Source: Paraburkholderia caffeinilytica
GTDB lineage: Bacteria > Pseudomonadota > Gammaproteobacteria > Burkholderiales > Burkholderiaceae
Assembly: GCF_003368325.1 (NCBI RefSeq)
Contig: NZ_CP031467.1
Span: 2,604,001-2,668,000 of the forward strand
DNA length: 64,000 nucleotides
Reading direction: 5' to 3'
Positions within the stretch are counted from its first letter, which is position 1, and each line of letters opens with the position of its first letter. The notes below the pieces were generated by a model. That model did not search any database. It was not told the origin of the DNA and saw only the letters and a program-made list of their open reading frames with translations. The translations under genes were made by a program, and so were the position numbers. Of the stretch, positions 44,690 through 54,879 are shown in pieces.

Positions 44690-45448
44690 TCAGATTGGTG
44701 CGGCGGCGGAGCTGCTATCCGCCGCGCGGTACGCGGTAGGATCGATGCGCCGCATTTCAGCTTCGATCCACTGTTCGACGCGCGTGTTCACTTCGTCGGG
44801 CGTGAGCCCCTTCGTGTCGATTGGCTTGCCGATCGACACTGTGACTATACCCGCATATTTGAGAAACGAGTTGCGCGGCCACACACGTCCGGCGTTGTGC
44901 GCGATCGGCACGACCGGTGCGCCGGTGGCAATCGCAAATCGCGCGCCGCCGGTTTTGTACTTGCCTTGCTTGCCGGTCGGCGTGCGCGTGCCTTCCGGGA
45001 ACATGATCACCCATGCACCTTCCGCCATGCGCTGCTTGCCTTGCTTGATGACCGATTCGAACGCGTACTTGCCTTCCTTGCGGTCGATGTGGACCATCTT
45101 CAGCAGGCCGAGCGCCCAGCCGAAGAACGGCACATACAGCAGCTCGCGCTTGAACACGTAGCACAACGGCCGCGGCATCAGTGCCGGAAACGCCAGCGTT
45201 TCCCAGGCCGATTGATGCTTCGACAGCAGCACGGCCGGACCATCGGGCAGGTTCTCAAAGCCCTCGATCCTGTAACGGATGCCGTTCAGCCAGCGTACCG
45301 TGCGCAGCGTGGCGCGGCACCAGCCGGCCGCCATCCAGTAGCGATTGTCGGCGCGCATGAACGGAAACGCGATGAAGCACGCGATCGCGTACGGCACCGT
45401 GAAGAGCACGAAGTAGATCAGCAGCAGCAAAGAACGAATGAAGCGCAT
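44690..45448 (-). CDS. plsC: 1-acyl-sn-glycerol-3-phosphate acyltransferase (PlsC-type)
   Basis: A 252-residue membrane acyltransferase making phosphatidic acid. The N-terminal TM segment is FIRSLLLLIYFVLFTVPYAIACFIAFPF (about 2-29). Conserved boxes are SKHQSAWETLAFP (about 79-91), EGKYAFESVIKQGKQRM and IMFPEGTRTPTGK (about 148-160). The catalytic box here is H-x4-E rather than the textbook H-x4-D. The start at 45448 (MRFIRS) sits before the TM segment; the longer frame to 45706 is a shadow of gmhB. It follows gmhB by 40 nt. Confidence 0.92.
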   Translation of the reverse strand: MRFIRSLLLLIYFVLFTVPYAIACFIAFPFMRADNRYWMAAGWCRATLRTVRWLNGIRYRIEGFENLPDGPAVLLSKHQSAWETLAFPALMPRPLCYVFKRELLYVPFFGWALGLLKMVHIDRKEGKYAFESVIKQGKQRMAEGAWVIMFPEGTRTPTGKQGKYKTGGARFAIATGAPVVPIAHNAGRVWPRNSFLKYAGIVTVSIGKPIDTKGLTPDEVNTRVEQWIEAEMRRIDPTAYRAADSSSAAAPI

Positions 45449-45488
45449 CGGCGTGGTCGGTGAGGGTTGGGGACGCGCGTGGCGCGCG

Positions 45489-46043
45489 TCACTCTTGAGC
45501 GTCGGAAAGGAAGTCGAGTGCGAACGCGCGCAGGTCGTCGTGTACGCGGGTGCCTTCAGGCAGGCCGCCGGCTGCGAGCGTCTTGCGGCCCTTGCCGGAC
45601 AGCACCAGATGAGTCGGATGGCCAAGCGACGCGCCCGCTTGCAGGTCGCGCATCGCGTCGCCGACCACCGGCGTATGTTCCGGATCGACTTCGAAACGTT
45701 CGGCAATCATCTTCAGCATGCCGGGCTTCGGCTTGCGGCATTCGCACTGATCTTGCGCGGTGTGCGGGCAGAAGAACACCGCGTCGATGCGCCCGCCGAC
45801 CGCCGCCGCCATGCGATGCATTTTCAGATGCATGGCGTTGAGCGCGTTCATGTCGAAGAGGCCGCGGCCGATGCCCGACTGGTTGGTCGCGATCGCAATG
45901 CGATAACCCGCCTGGTTCAGCCGCGCGATTGCCTCGAGCGAACCGGGCAAGGCAACCCATTCGTCCGGCGACTTGATGAACGCGTCGGAATCGACGTTGA
46001 TCACGCCGTCGCGGTCGAGGATCACCACTTTTTTGGTCGGCAT
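45489..46043 (-). CDS. gmhB: D-glycero-beta-D-manno-heptose-1,7-bisphosphate 7-phosphatase GmhB
   Basis: A 184-residue HAD-family phosphatase of the LPS heptose pathway. The nucleophile motif VVILDRDGVINVDSDAF (about 6-22) is followed by ATNQSGIGRGLFD (motif II, Thr), FFCPHTAQDQCECRKPKPGM with the structural zinc Cys-His-Cys-Cys and motif III Lys, and VVGDAMRDLQAG (motif IV). It lies 10 nt downstream of glyS on the same strand, before plsC, a conserved Burkholderia arrangement that links tRNA-Gly charging and envelope genes only by position. Confidence 0.94.
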   Translation of the reverse strand: MPTKKVVILDRDGVINVDSDAFIKSPDEWVALPGSLEAIARLNQAGYRIAIATNQSGIGRGLFDMNALNAMHLKMHRMAAAVGGRIDAVFFCPHTAQDQCECRKPKPGMLKMIAERFEVDPEHTPVVGDAMRDLQAGASLGHPTHLVLSGKGRKTLAAGGLPEGTRVHDDLRAFALDFLSDAQE

Positions 46044-46053
46044 GGCGCGGGGC

Positions 46054-48204
46054 TCAGGCGGCGAGTCGGGAAATGTCGGCGACGCAATTCATCTGCTGAT
46101 GCAGCGCGCCGAGCAAGGCCAGACGGTTGGTGCGCAACGCCGGATCTTCGGCATTGACCATCACGTCGTTGAAGAACGTGTCGACCGGTTCGCGCAGCGC
46201 GGCGAGCGCCGTCAGCGCGCCCGTGTAGTCGCGTACGGCGAGTTGCGATTGCACGCGCGGGGCGACCTGTTCGAGCTGCGCGTGCAAGGTTTTTTCGGCC
46301 GCTTCGATCAGCAGCTCGGCCTGCACGCCGCCGTTCGTGGTGCTTTCCGATTTCTTCAGGATGTTCGAGATGCGTTTGTTGGCTGCCGCGAGCGATGCCG
46401 CTTCCGCCAGCGCCGCGAATTCGCGCACCGCGTCCAGACGCGCGACGATGTCGTCGAGGCGCGTTGGGTTCAAGGCCAGTACCGCATCGATTTCACCCGG
46501 CGCGTAGCCGCGTTCGCGCAGCAGACCGCGCAGGCGGTCCATACTGAATTCGTAGATCGCCTGCGTCGAATCGGCGACGCCCGGCACGGTGGCGAATTGC
46601 GCGTAAGCGGCGCGCAGCAGATCGACCAGATCGACCGGCAATTGCTTCTCGACCAGAATCCGCAGCACGCCGAGCGCATGACGGCGCAGCGCGAACGGGT
46701 CTTTCTCGCCGGTGGGTTGCAGGCCGATGCCCCAGATGCCGACCAGCGTTTCGAGCTTGTCGGCGAGCGCGACGACGGTGCCGGTTGTCGTGGTCGGCAA
46801 GGCATCGCCGGAGAAGCGCGGCTGATAGTGTTCGGAGCAAGCGAGCGCGACTTCTTCCGGCTCGCCGTCGTGGCGCGCGTAATACGTGCCCATCGTGCCT
46901 TGCAGCTCGGGGAATTCGCCGACCATGTCGGTGATCAGGTCGGCCTTGGCGAGACGCGCGGCGCGCTTTGCCAGCGCGACATGTCCACTGATCACCACGG
47001 AGACGTCATCCTTTGCCGCTTGGTTTTGCTCGCCCTCTTCGATCATCGACGCAATCGCGCCGGCCAGCGCTTCCAGCCGCTCGACGCGTTGCAGCGCCGA
47101 ACCCAGTTTGTTGTGATACACGACGTTGGCGAGCAGCGGCACACGATCGGCGAGCGGCTTCTTCTTGTCCTGCTCGAAGAAGAACTTCGCATCGGCCAGA
47201 CGCGGACGTACCACGCGTTCGTTACCTTCGACGATATCGCCAGGCGTCTTCGTTTCGATATTCGACACGATCAGGAAGCGCGAGCGCAGCTTGCCGTTCG
47301 CATCCGTCAAGGCGAAATATTTCTGGTTCGTCTGCATGGTCAGGATCAGGCATTCCTGCGGCACTTGCAGGAATTCGTCCTCGAAACGGCAGGCGTAGAC
47401 CACCGGCCATTCGACCAGCGAATTCACTTCATCCAGCAGCGATTCCGGCATCACGACCTGGTCGCCCTCGGCTTGCGCGAGCAGGTGCGTGCGGATGGTT
47501 TCCTTGCGGTCGGCGAAATTCGCGACCACGCGGCCCTTGTGCAACAGCGTGTCGGCATAGGAATCCGCGTGCTGGATCTGCACGAAGCCTTCGGACAGGA
47601 AACGATGGCCGAGCGTGGTGTCGTCGGCGTCGACACCCAATGCCGTGACCGGCACGACCTGTTCGCCGTGCAAGGTGGTTAGACGATGCACCGGACGCAC
47701 GAACTGCACATTGGTGCCGTCCGGGCGCTGATACGTCATGACCTTCGGGATCGGCAGCTTGGCGAGCGTTTCGTCGAGCGCGGTTTGCAGGCCTTCGGCG
47801 AGCGTGGCGCCCGGCGCGGCGTAGCGCAAAAAGAAAGCCTCGGCCTTACCGTCCTGCGCGCGTTCCAGGTCGTTCACCGAAAAATCGGGGAAGCCGAGCG
47901 CGGCCAGTTTCTTGGCGAGCGGCGCGGTGGGCTGGCCGTCTTTGTCGAGCGCGACGGAAACCGGCAGCACTTTTTCGCGCACGTGTTTTTCCGGTGCGAC
48001 CGAACGCACGTTCCTGATCGTGACGGCGAGGCGGCGTGGCGTGGCGTAACGTTCGAACGACAGTTCGCCTTCGACCAGGTCGCGCGCCGCGAGGCGCTGC
48101 GCAATGCCTTCGGCGAAGGCGTCGCCGAGACGCGCGAGCGCTTTCGGCGGCAGTTCTTCGGTGAGCAGCTCGACGAGCAGGGTAGCTTGATGGGGTTGAG
48201 TCAT
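46054..48204 (-). CDS. glyS: Glycine--tRNA ligase beta subunit
   Basis: A 716-residue beta subunit of the alpha2-beta2 glycyl-tRNA synthetase. The N-terminal [20 protein letters not shown] and [14 protein letters not shown] with LGHRFLSEG are hallmarks, as are [18 protein letters not shown] and [17 protein letters not shown]. The C-terminal DALR-like anticodon-binding part includes [22 protein letters not shown] (about 680-703). Length is close to E. coli (689). It starts 16 nt after the glyQ stop. Confidence 0.96.
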   Translation of the reverse strand: MTQPHQATLLVELLTEELPPKALARLGDAFAEGIAQRLAARDLVEGELSFERYATPRRLAVTIRNVRSVAPEKHVREKVLPVSVALDKDGQPTAPLAKKLAALGFPDFSVNDLERAQDGKAEAFFLRYAAPGATLAEGLQTALDETLAKLPIPKVMTYQRPDGTNVQFVRPVHRLTTLHGEQVVPVTALGVDADDTTLGHRFLSEGFVQIQHADSYADTLLHKGRVVANFADRKETIRTHLLAQAEGDQVVMPESLLDEVNSLVEWPVVYACRFEDEFLQVPQECLILTMQTNQKYFALTDANGKLRSRFLIVSNIETKTPGDIVEGNERVVRPRLADAKFFFEQDKKKPLADRVPLLANVVYHNKLGSALQRVERLEALAGAIASMIEEGEQNQAAKDDVSVVISGHVALAKRAARLAKADLITDMVGEFPELQGTMGTYYARHDGEPEEVALACSEHYQPRFSGDALPTTTTGTVVALADKLETLVGIWGIGLQPTGEKDPFALRRHALGVLRILVEKQLPVDLVDLLRAAYAQFATVPGVADSTQAIYEFSMDRLRGLLRERGYAPGEIDAVLALNPTRLDDIVARLDAVREFAALAEAASLAAANKRISNILKKSESTTNGGVQAELLIEAAEKTLHAQLEQVAPRVQSQLAVRDYTGALTALAALREPVDTFFNDVMVNAEDPALRTNRLALLGALHQQMNCVADISRLAA

Positions 48205-48219
48205 TTCTTGATGTTCTCG

Positions 48220-49227
48220 TCAGTCCTGGTCGATCTTGCGTTCGACTTTCAGCGGCGGTGCCCACGCGGGCATGGCGGCATCCTGTTCGTCGGTGGTCAG
48301 GCCGGGCACGCCGTGCACCGGATTGCCGAGCATCGGAAATCCGAGCTTTTCGCGCGAGTCGTAGTAAGCCTGCGCGACCAGACGCGACAGCGCGCGAATC
48401 CGGCCGATATACGCCGCGCGTTCCGTGACGGAGATCGCACCGCGGGCGTCCAGCAGGTTGAACGTGTGGCCGGCCTTCAGCACCAGTTCATAGGCGGGCA
48501 GCGCGATCTGCGCTTCGATCATGCGTTTGGCTTCTGCTTCGTAGCTGTTGAAGAACGTGAACAGCAAGTCGACGTTCGCCTGCTCGAAGTTGTAGGTCGA
48601 CTGTTCGACTTCGTTCTGGTGATACACGTCGCCGTAAGTCAGGCGACGAAGTTCCGGGCCGTTCGGGCCCTGCTCTTCCCACTCGGTCCAGACCAGGTCG
48701 TAGACGTTCTCGACCTTCTGCAGATACATCGCGAGACGTTCGAGACCGTAGGTGATTTCGCCGAGCACCGGCTTGCAATCCAGACCGCCGACTTGCTGGA
48801 AGTAGGTGAACTGGGTCACTTCCATGCCGTTCAGCCACACTTCCCAGCCGAGGCCCCACGCGCCGAGCGTGGGATTTTCCCAGTCGTCTTCGACGAAGCG
48901 CACGTCGTTCTGCTTCAGGTCGAAGCCGAGGGCCTCCAGCGAGCCGAGGTACAGGTCGAGGATGTTTTCCGGCGCCGGCTTCAGCACGACCTGATATTGG
49001 TAGTAATGCTGCAGGCGGTTCGGGTTCTCGCCGTAGCGGCCGTCTTTCGGGCGGCGCGACGGCTGCACATAGGCTGCGCGCCACGGTTCCGGACCGATCG
49101 CGCGCAGGAAGGTGTGAACGTGGGACGTGCCCGCGCCGACTTCCATGTCGATCGGCTGGAGCAACGCGCAACCCTGCTTGTCCCAGTAGGACTGCAGTGT
49201 CAGGATGATTTGCTGAAACGTGAGCAT
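48220..49227 (-). CDS. glyQ: Glycine--tRNA ligase alpha subunit
   Basis: A 335-residue alpha subunit of heterotetrameric glycyl-tRNA synthetase, containing the catalytic core. [34 protein letters not shown] (start), [25 protein letters not shown], and [38 protein letters not shown] are characteristic class II catalytic motifs. ATG 49227 is selected because AAAGG lies 7-8 nt upstream; the six-residue longer form to 49245 has no SD. The gene upstream (higher coordinates) is the FMN glutamate-synthase-like gene, separated by its terminator. Confidence 0.96.
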   Translation of the reverse strand: MLTFQQIILTLQSYWDKQGCALLQPIDMEVGAGTSHVHTFLRAIGPEPWRAAYVQPSRRPKDGRYGENPNRLQHYYQYQVVLKPAPENILDLYLGSLEALGFDLKQNDVRFVEDDWENPTLGAWGLGWEVWLNGMEVTQFTYFQQVGGLDCKPVLGEITYGLERLAMYLQKVENVYDLVWTEWEEQGPNGPELRRLTYGDVYHQNEVEQSTYNFEQANVDLLFTFFNSYEAEAKRMIEAQIALPAYELVLKAGHTFNLLDARGAISVTERAAYIGRIRALSRLVAQAYYDSREKLGFPMLGNPVHGVPGLTTDEQDAAMPAWAPPLKVERKIDQD

Positions 49228-49371
49228 GAAGTGCCTTTCGGGCATGGGGCCGTGCTGTAAGCGCCAAAGCGCGCCAGCTGGCCGTGGAGCGAAGTGCTAA
49301 ACCGTAGATTTTAACGGAAAGGGAGGGGGGTGTCCGTTTTGCGGGGACGGACGGGACCCGGCGCGTTCTTC

Positions 49372-49399
49372 AAAAGACAAAAGGCCGCTGCGGGCGGCC
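49372..49399 (-). terminator. Rho-independent terminator after the FMN glutamate-synthase-like gene
   Basis: On the minus strand GGCCGC-CCGCA-GCGGCC is followed by TTTTGTCTTTTG, giving a 6-bp GC stem and T-rich tail 123 nt after the stop at 49522. Confidence 0.7.
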
Positions 49400-49521
49400 C
49401 TGGGTTGTTTGTCGTCCCGGGAAGTGTTCCGGCTGCCAACGCCTCAAACTCATCAACGCATGCGTGGCGGCATTCACTTCCACGACGATCGGCATGTCGG
49501 CCGACCGTCATCGCAACCGGA

Positions 49522-51132
49522 TTACGTCGCCGCCAGCTCAACCTTCGGCGCAAACGAATCGCTTTGCGCCATGGGCCAATACTTCTCGTACAACGAGTAG
49601 CGATAGTTGCCGTTGAGCAGATCGTTCGGATCGAGATACTTCAGCAGTTCCGACATCAACCGCACCTCATGCGACGACACACGCCGCACGATGTGATGCG
49701 CGCGCAGCTCGGCCGGATGCTTGAGCCCCGCCGCCTGAATGATTTCCTTCAGCGCATGCAACGTGTTGTGATGGAAGTTGAACACGCGATCGGCCTTGTC
49801 CGGAACCACCAAGGCACGCTGACGCACCGGATCCTGCGTTGCGACGCCGGTCGGGCAGCGGCCGGTGTGGCAGGTCTGCGCCTGAATGCAGCCCACCGCG
49901 AACATGAAGCCGCGCGCCGCGTTGACCCAATCCGCGCCGATCGCCAGCGTCTTCGTGATGTCGAACGCGGTAATCATCTTGCCGCTCGCGCCGATGCGGA
50001 TACGCTGACGCAAGCCGATGCCGACCAGCGTGTTGTGCACCAGCAGCAGGCCTTCCTGCAACGGCACGCCGACGTGATCGGTGAACTCCAGCGGCGCGGC
50101 GCCCGTGCCGCCTTCCGCACCGTCGACCACAATGAAGTCCGGCAGAATCCCCGTCTCCAGCATCGCCTTCGCAATGCCGAAGAATTCCCACGGATGCCCG
50201 ATGCACAGCTTGAACCCGGTCGGCTTGCCGCCGGACAGCGTGCGCAAACGGTCGACGAATTCGAGCAGGCCGCGCGGCGTCGAAAACTCGGAGTGGGTGG
50301 CGGGCGAGATGCAGTCGCGGCCCATCGGCACGCCGCGCGTTTCCGCAATCTCGGGCGTGATTTTCGCGGCCGGCAGCACGCCGCCATGACCGGGCTTCGC
50401 GCCTTGCGAGAGCTTCACCTCGATCATCTTCACTTGCGGTTCGGCGGCCTGCTTCGCGAACTTTTCCGCGCTGAAGCTGCCGTCGTCGTTACGGCAGCCG
50501 AAGTAGCCCGAGGCGATTTCCCAGATGATGTCGCCGCCGTGCTCGCGGTGATATTTCGACATCGAACCCTCGCCCGTGTCGTGCGCGAAGTTGCCTTTCT
50601 TCGCGCCGAGGTTCAGCGCCATGATCGCGTTCGCCGACAGCGAGCCGAAGCTCATCGCGGAGACGTTGAAGATCGACATCGAGTAAGGTTGCGCGCGCTC
50701 GGGCCCGACGACGATACGGAAGTCGTGGTTGTCGAGTCTGGTCGGCGCGAGCGAGTGGCTGATCCATTCATGCGCGACGGCTTTGACGTCGAGCTCGGTG
50801 CCATACGGACGGCTGTCCACGTCGTTCTTCGCGCGCTGATAGACGATGCTGCGTTGCGCACGCGAGAACGGTTTCTCGTCGGTGTCGTCCTCGACGAAAT
50901 ACTGGCGGATTTCCGGGCGAATGAATTCGAACAGGAAGCGGAAGTGGCCCCATAGCGGATAGTTGCGCAGAATCGCGTGGCGCTCCTGTGTCAGGTCGAA
51001 CAGGCCGAGCGCGACGAGCGCCGCCGGCACGATGATCCAGAACCACGAGATGTGATGCGCCGAGGCGAGCGCCGCACAGGCTGCGAGCAGAATGACCGCG
51101 CACCACATCGCCAGATAACGTCGAGAAAGCAT
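49522..51132 (-). CDS. FMN-binding glutamate synthase family protein, membrane-anchored
   Basis: A 536-residue stand-alone relative of the glutamate synthase FMN domain. Two N-terminal hydrophobic segments (LAMWCAVILLAACAALA and WFWIIVPAALVALGLF, about 7-50) are followed by the TIM-barrel: MSFGSLSANAIMALNLGAKKG, HREHGGDIIWEIASGYFGCR, VKLSQGAKPGHGGVLPAAKITPEIAETRG, PHTE-like DFIVVDGAEGGTGAAPLEFTDHVG, and CHTGRCPTGVATQDP near the C-terminus. It lacks the amidotransferase and linker domains of GltB, so glutamate synthesis is not implied. The start at 51132 has SD GGAG. Substrate unknown. Confidence 0.88.
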   Translation of the reverse strand: MLSRRYLAMWCAVILLAACAALASAHHISWFWIIVPAALVALGLFDLTQERHAILRNYPLWGHFRFLFEFIRPEIRQYFVEDDTDEKPFSRAQRSIVYQRAKNDVDSRPYGTELDVKAVAHEWISHSLAPTRLDNHDFRIVVGPERAQPYSMSIFNVSAMSFGSLSANAIMALNLGAKKGNFAHDTGEGSMSKYHREHGGDIIWEIASGYFGCRNDDGSFSAEKFAKQAAEPQVKMIEVKLSQGAKPGHGGVLPAAKITPEIAETRGVPMGRDCISPATHSEFSTPRGLLEFVDRLRTLSGGKPTGFKLCIGHPWEFFGIAKAMLETGILPDFIVVDGAEGGTGAAPLEFTDHVGVPLQEGLLLVHNTLVGIGLRQRIRIGASGKMITAFDITKTLAIGADWVNAARGFMFAVGCIQAQTCHTGRCPTGVATQDPVRQRALVVPDKADRVFNFHHNTLHALKEIIQAAGLKHPAELRAHHIVRRVSSHEVRLMSELLKYLDPNDLLNGNYRYSLYEKYWPMAQSDSFAPKVELAAT

Positions 51133-51359
51133 GGGGACTCCAGTGCAGTGAAGATCGTCGCGGGGGGATCGTCGACGTTGTCGGCGCAGACGGAATCCGC
51201 CGCGAAGGGAAACGACCACCTGCTTGTTATAGTGAAGCTAGCTGCGGCTCGAAGATGAAACGCGTCGGTGAAGCGTGAAGTCTGAAGCTTGAAGATGAGG
51301 CATGCGGGTGAAGCAGGTGCGGCGGCGCGAAGGCGTAGCCGCACGGCCGGATTCATGGC

Positions 51360-52517
51360 TCAACGGGCGGTGAGCAGCGCGGCCTGTTGCGGCTGGCGCG
51401 CCGTTGGCTGCCCGGTCATGGCGTGTTCGATGATACCGCCACCGAGGCACACGTCGCCATCGTAGAGCACCGCAGATTGCCCCGGTGTGACAGCCCATTG
51501 CGCGGTGTCGAAATTCAGCTCGAAGAGACCGTCGCCGCCGTTTGCCACACTCGCCGCCGCGCTAAAGGAGCACGGTGCATCCGCTTGCCGGTAACGGGTT
51601 TTCGCCCCGCACGCAAAACCGTCGGCCGGCGGTTCGCCCGCGACCCAGCTCGTATTGCCCGCGCTCAACGTATGGCTCAGCAGCCACGGATGGTCGTGGC
51701 CCTGCGCGACATACAGCGTGTTCGACGCAATATCCTTACCGGCGACGAACCACGGCTCGCCGCTGCCTTCCTTGCTGCCGCCGAGGCCGATGCCCTTGCG
51801 TTGCCCGAACGTGTAGAAGGCGAGGCCGATGTGCTCGCCGACCACGTTGCCGTCGGTGGTTTTCATCGGGCCGGGTTGGGTCGGCAGATAGCGGTTCAGG
51901 AAGTCGCGGAACGGCCGTTCGCCGATGAAGCAGATACCGGTCGAATCCTTCTTCTTCGCATTCGGCAACGCGATCTGTTCGGCGATTTCGCGGACTTTGG
52001 TTTTCGGAATCTCGCCGAGCGGAAACAGCGTCTTCGACAACTGCGCCTGGTTCAGCCGATGCAGAAAGTACGACTGGTCCTTCGTATGATCGAAGGCCTT
52101 CAGCAGTTCGAAGCGGCCGTTGTTTTCACGCACGCGCGCATAGTGGCCGGTCGCGATGGTTTCCGCGCCGAGCGACATCGCGTGATCGAGGAAGGCCTTG
52201 AACTTGATCTCGGCGTTGCACAGCACGTCTGGATTCGGCGTGCGGCCGGCCGAGTATTCGCGCAGGAATTCGGCGAACACGCGGTCTTTGTATTCGGCGG
52301 CGAAGTTGACCGCTTCCACGTCGATGCCGATCAGGTCGGCGACCGAGACGACGTCGATCCAGTCCTGCCGCGTCGAGCAGTACTCGCTGTCGTCGTCGTC
52401 TTCCCAGTTCTTCATGAACAGGCCGACCACGTCGTAGCCCTGTTCCTTCAGCAGCCACGCGGTAACCGACGAATCGACGCCGCCCGACATGCCTACTACG
52501 ACTTTCTGCTTGCTCAT
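51360..52517 (-). CDS. mnmA: tRNA-specific 2-thiouridylase MnmA
   Basis: A 385-residue enzyme that puts sulfur on U34 of tRNA-Lys, Glu and Gln. Its ATP-binding P-loop is [20 protein letters not shown] (about 9-28); [16 protein letters not shown] is the tRNA-recognition segment, and [19 protein letters not shown] carries the first catalytic Cys. [15 protein letters not shown] carries the second. The length and order match MnmA. The start at 52517 is preceded by no strong SD. It is 153 nt downstream of nudJ, as in E. coli. Confidence 0.96.
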   Translation of the reverse strand: MSKQKVVVGMSGGVDSSVTAWLLKEQGYDVVGLFMKNWEDDDDSEYCSTRQDWIDVVSVADLIGIDVEAVNFAAEYKDRVFAEFLREYSAGRTPNPDVLCNAEIKFKAFLDHAMSLGAETIATGHYARVRENNGRFELLKAFDHTKDQSYFLHRLNQAQLSKTLFPLGEIPKTKVREIAEQIALPNAKKKDSTGICFIGERPFRDFLNRYLPTQPGPMKTTDGNVVGEHIGLAFYTFGQRKGIGLGGSKEGSGEPWFVAGKDIASNTLYVAQGHDHPWLLSHTLSAGNTSWVAGEPPADGFACGAKTRYRQADAPCSFSAAASVANGGDGLFELNFDTAQWAVTPGQSAVLYDGDVCLGGGIIEHAMTGQPTARQPQQAALLTAR

Positions 52518-52670
52518 AAGGTGCTCACTGGGTGCTGCATGACTTCATTGATCGTGGATTGACCGTGTTGCCCGGTCGCCTGGCTGGCCGCTTATGACGG
52601 ACCCGGCTCGTTTATGACAGGTTAAGCCTGCTACGCCTTGCGAAGCCCGCTTCCGTCTGCTTATGTCTGC

Positions 52671-53153
52671 CTATGTCTGTTTATGCCCGACCGAATGCGT
52701 ATGCACGAAGTCGAGCGGGAATCGCCGCCCCGCGAGGTAGTCGTCGAGACATTGCATGACGAGCGGCGTGCGGTGCCGTTCGGGGCAGGCGCGCAATTCG
52801 TCGGCGCTCATCCACAGCGTGCGGACGATGTCGGGATCGAGCGTGCGCCTCGCATCCGCTTCGCCGCTCGTGCCGCAATAGGTGAGGCGCAGATACGTGA
52901 CGCCCTCACTACCGGGCCGCTCGACATGCGTCACGTACATGCCGACCAGCGCCGTGGGCGTGAACGGATGCGCGGTTTCTTCGAGCGTTTCGCGGATGAC
53001 CGCTTCCGGAAGCGTTTCACCCGCCTCCAGATGGCCGGCGGGCTGATTCAGGCGCAGGCCGTCGGCGGTATGTTCCTCGACCACGAGAAAACGCCCGTCA
53101 CGCTCGACGATGGCCGCAACGGTGACGTGCGGCAGCCAGGTTTCCGGTTTCAT
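52671..53153 (-). CDS. nudJ: Nudix hydrolase, NudJ-like phosphatase
   Basis: A 160-residue Nudix protein next to mnmA, as nudJ is in E. coli, where it hydrolyses thiamine- and nucleoside-phosphates. HVTVAAIVERDGRFLVVEEHT, LRLNQPAGHLEAGETLPEAV and IRETLEETAHPF form the strand plus Nudix box. In the box consensus Gx5Ex7REUxEExGU, the Gly before the last hydrophobic position is Ala here. WMSADELRA and PLDFVHTHSVGHKQT follow. Catalytic Glu residues of REtLEE are kept, so activity is expected. Confidence 0.88.
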   Translation of the reverse strand: MKPETWLPHVTVAAIVERDGRFLVVEEHTADGLRLNQPAGHLEAGETLPEAVIRETLEETAHPFTPTALVGMYVTHVERPGSEGVTYLRLTYCGTSGEADARRTLDPDIVRTLWMSADELRACPERHRTPLVMQCLDDYLAGRRFPLDFVHTHSVGHKQT

Positions 53154-53397
53154 GGCTGCGCATTTTACCGTTTATGGGCCTGGGCTGCCGGGAAGCGGGC
53201 GATCGGCTGCGCGGGCCGCCCAGCCCGCCCGGCCCCGGCCAGGGAGCCGTCCCGCCCGCCGGGCAACCCCGGATTGTCCCCGATTTCTGCGCAACCCCAG
53301 GTTTCGGTTAAAGTGACGCCGTTAGCCGTTGCACTTGCAAGCCGGCGTGCCTCGTCGGCAGCTCTGTCGTAAAACAGGAAGTCGAGGAGGAGAAACG

Positions 53398-54540
53398 ATG
53401 CACATCGGAGTGCCAGCCGAGACGCGCGCGCACGAAACCCGCGTCGCCGCGACGCCCGAAACGGTCAGGAAGTATGTGACCCAGGGCCACCGGGTCACGA
53501 TCCAGAGCGGCGCCGGTACCGGCGCAAGCTTTCCTGACGATGCCTTTACAGCCGCCGGCGCGGAAATCGTCGATGCGGCGACTGCTTTTGGCGCGGATCT
53601 CGTTTTGAAGGTCCAGTCCCCGACCGATGCCGAATTGCCGCTGCTCAAGCGCGGCGCGACGCTGGTCGGCATGCTCGATCCTTTTAACGCCGAAAACGCG
53701 CTGAAACTGGCTGCGGCCGGCGTCACCGCATTCGCTTTAGAGGCCGCGCCAAGAACCACCCGCGCGCAGAGTCTGGACGTGCTGTCGTCGCAGGCGAACA
53801 TCGCCGGGTACAAGGCCGTTCTGCTGGCCGCCACGCTTTATCCCCGCTTCATGCCGATGCTGATGACGGCCGCAGGCACCGTGAAAGCGGCCCGCGTGCT
53901 GATTCTCGGCGCGGGCGTGGCCGGTCTGCAGGCGATTGCGACCGCCAAGCGCCTGGGCGCGGTGATCGAAGCGTCTGACGTGCGCCCGGCGGTCAAGGAG
54001 CAGATTGAATCGCTCGGCGCCAAATTTCTCGATGTCCCCTATGAAACGGATGAGGAGCGCGAAGCCGCGCAGGGCGTCGGCGGCTACGCGCGGCCGATGC
54101 CGCCTTCGTGGCTTGCGCGCCAGTCCGCACTGGTTCACGAGCGCGCGAAACAGGCCGACGTGGTGATCTCGACCGCCCTGATTCCGGGCCGCGCGGCGCC
54201 GACGCTGATCTCGGTGGAAACCGTGCAGGCGATGAAGCCCGGCTCCGTGCTGGTGGACCTCGCGGCAGGACGCGGCGCCGAGTACGAGGGCCGGCGCGGC
54301 GGCAACTGTCCGCTCACCGAAGCGGACCAGGTCGTCACCCGACATGGCGTGCAGATCGTCGGCTACACGAATCTGGCCTCGATGGTGCCCGCCGACGCGT
54401 CGTCGCTCTACGCACGCAACCTGCTCGACTTCCTGAAGCTGATCATCAGCAAGGAAGGCGCCCTGAACATCGATCTCGCGGACGACATCGTCGCGGCCAC
54501 GCTGCTGGCCCGCGACGGCGAAGTCACGCGCAAGGCCTAG
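53398..54540 (+). CDS. pntAA: NAD(P) transhydrogenase subunit alpha, part 1 (PntAA)
   Basis: A 380-residue NAD(H)-binding domain I of proton-translocating transhydrogenase. MHIGVPAETRAHETRVAATPETV starts the alanine-dehydrogenase-like N-domain, RVLILGAGVAGLQAIATAKRLGAVIEASDVRP (about 160-191) is the Rossmann loop, and KPGSVLVDLAAGRGAEYEG and GVQIVGYTNLASMVPADAS follow. The ATG is preceded by AGGAGGAGAA. It is followed by pntAB and pntB, so the alpha subunit is split in two as in Rhodospirillum and Burkholderia. The complex couples proton entry to NADPH formation. Confidence 0.95.
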   Translation: MHIGVPAETRAHETRVAATPETVRKYVTQGHRVTIQSGAGTGASFPDDAFTAAGAEIVDAATAFGADLVLKVQSPTDAELPLLKRGATLVGMLDPFNAENALKLAAAGVTAFALEAAPRTTRAQSLDVLSSQANIAGYKAVLLAATLYPRFMPMLMTAAGTVKAARVLILGAGVAGLQAIATAKRLGAVIEASDVRPAVKEQIESLGAKFLDVPYETDEEREAAQGVGGYARPMPPSWLARQSALVHERAKQADVVISTALIPGRAAPTLISVETVQAMKPGSVLVDLAAGRGAEYEGRRGGNCPLTEADQVVTRHGVQIVGYTNLASMVPADASSLYARNLLDFLKLIISKEGALNIDLADDIVAATLLARDGEVTRKA

Positions 54541-54552
54541 AGGAGAACGGCG

Positions 54553-54879
54553 ATGGAAGTCATCAACCACACCGTCATCAACCTGATCATCTTCGTGCTG
54601 GCGATTTACGTCGGCTACCACGTCGTCTGGAACGTCACGCCCGCGCTGCATACGCCGCTGATGGCCGTGACCAACGCGATCTCGGCGATTGTGATCGTCG
54701 GCGCGATGCTGGCGGCCGGTCTCACGCTGGGTGCGCCCGGCAAGTTCTTCGGCACGCTGGCCGTCGCGCTCGCGGCAGTGAACGTGTTCGGCGGGTTCCT
54801 TGTGACGAGGCGAATGCTGGAGATGTTCAGGAAGAAAGAGCCGAAGAAGCTCCCCGCAGCCGCCAAGGAGAACGCGTAA
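54553..54879 (+). CDS. pntAB: NAD(P) transhydrogenase subunit alpha, part 2 (PntAB)
   Basis: A 108-residue membrane domain II fragment with three to four TM helices: [45 protein letters not shown] and [27 protein letters not shown]. It lies 12 nt after pntAA (SD GAGGAGA) and overlaps the pntB start by one nt (TAATG). It corresponds to the C-terminal membrane part of E. coli PntA. Confidence 0.95.
   Translation: MEVINHTVINLIIFVLAIYVGYHVVWNVTPALHTPLMAVTNAISAIVIVGAMLAAGLTLGAPGKFFGTLAVALAAVNVFGGFLVTRRMLEMFRKKEPKKLPAAAKENA

Noticed and set aside
45449..45706. N-terminal extension of PlsC
   Set aside because: It overlaps gmhB in another frame and has no conserved sequence; the TM segment begins right after ATG 45448.
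47686..50955. Long plus-strand frames over glyS/glyQ (47686-49260) and the FMN protein (49330-50955)
   Set aside because: They are antisense to well-supported genes on the minus strand and have no recognisable domain.
54108..54878. Long in-frame upstream extension of pntB
   Set aside because: It would read through pntAA and pntAB in another frame with Arg-rich sequence; the coupled TAATG start at 54879 is supported by homology.
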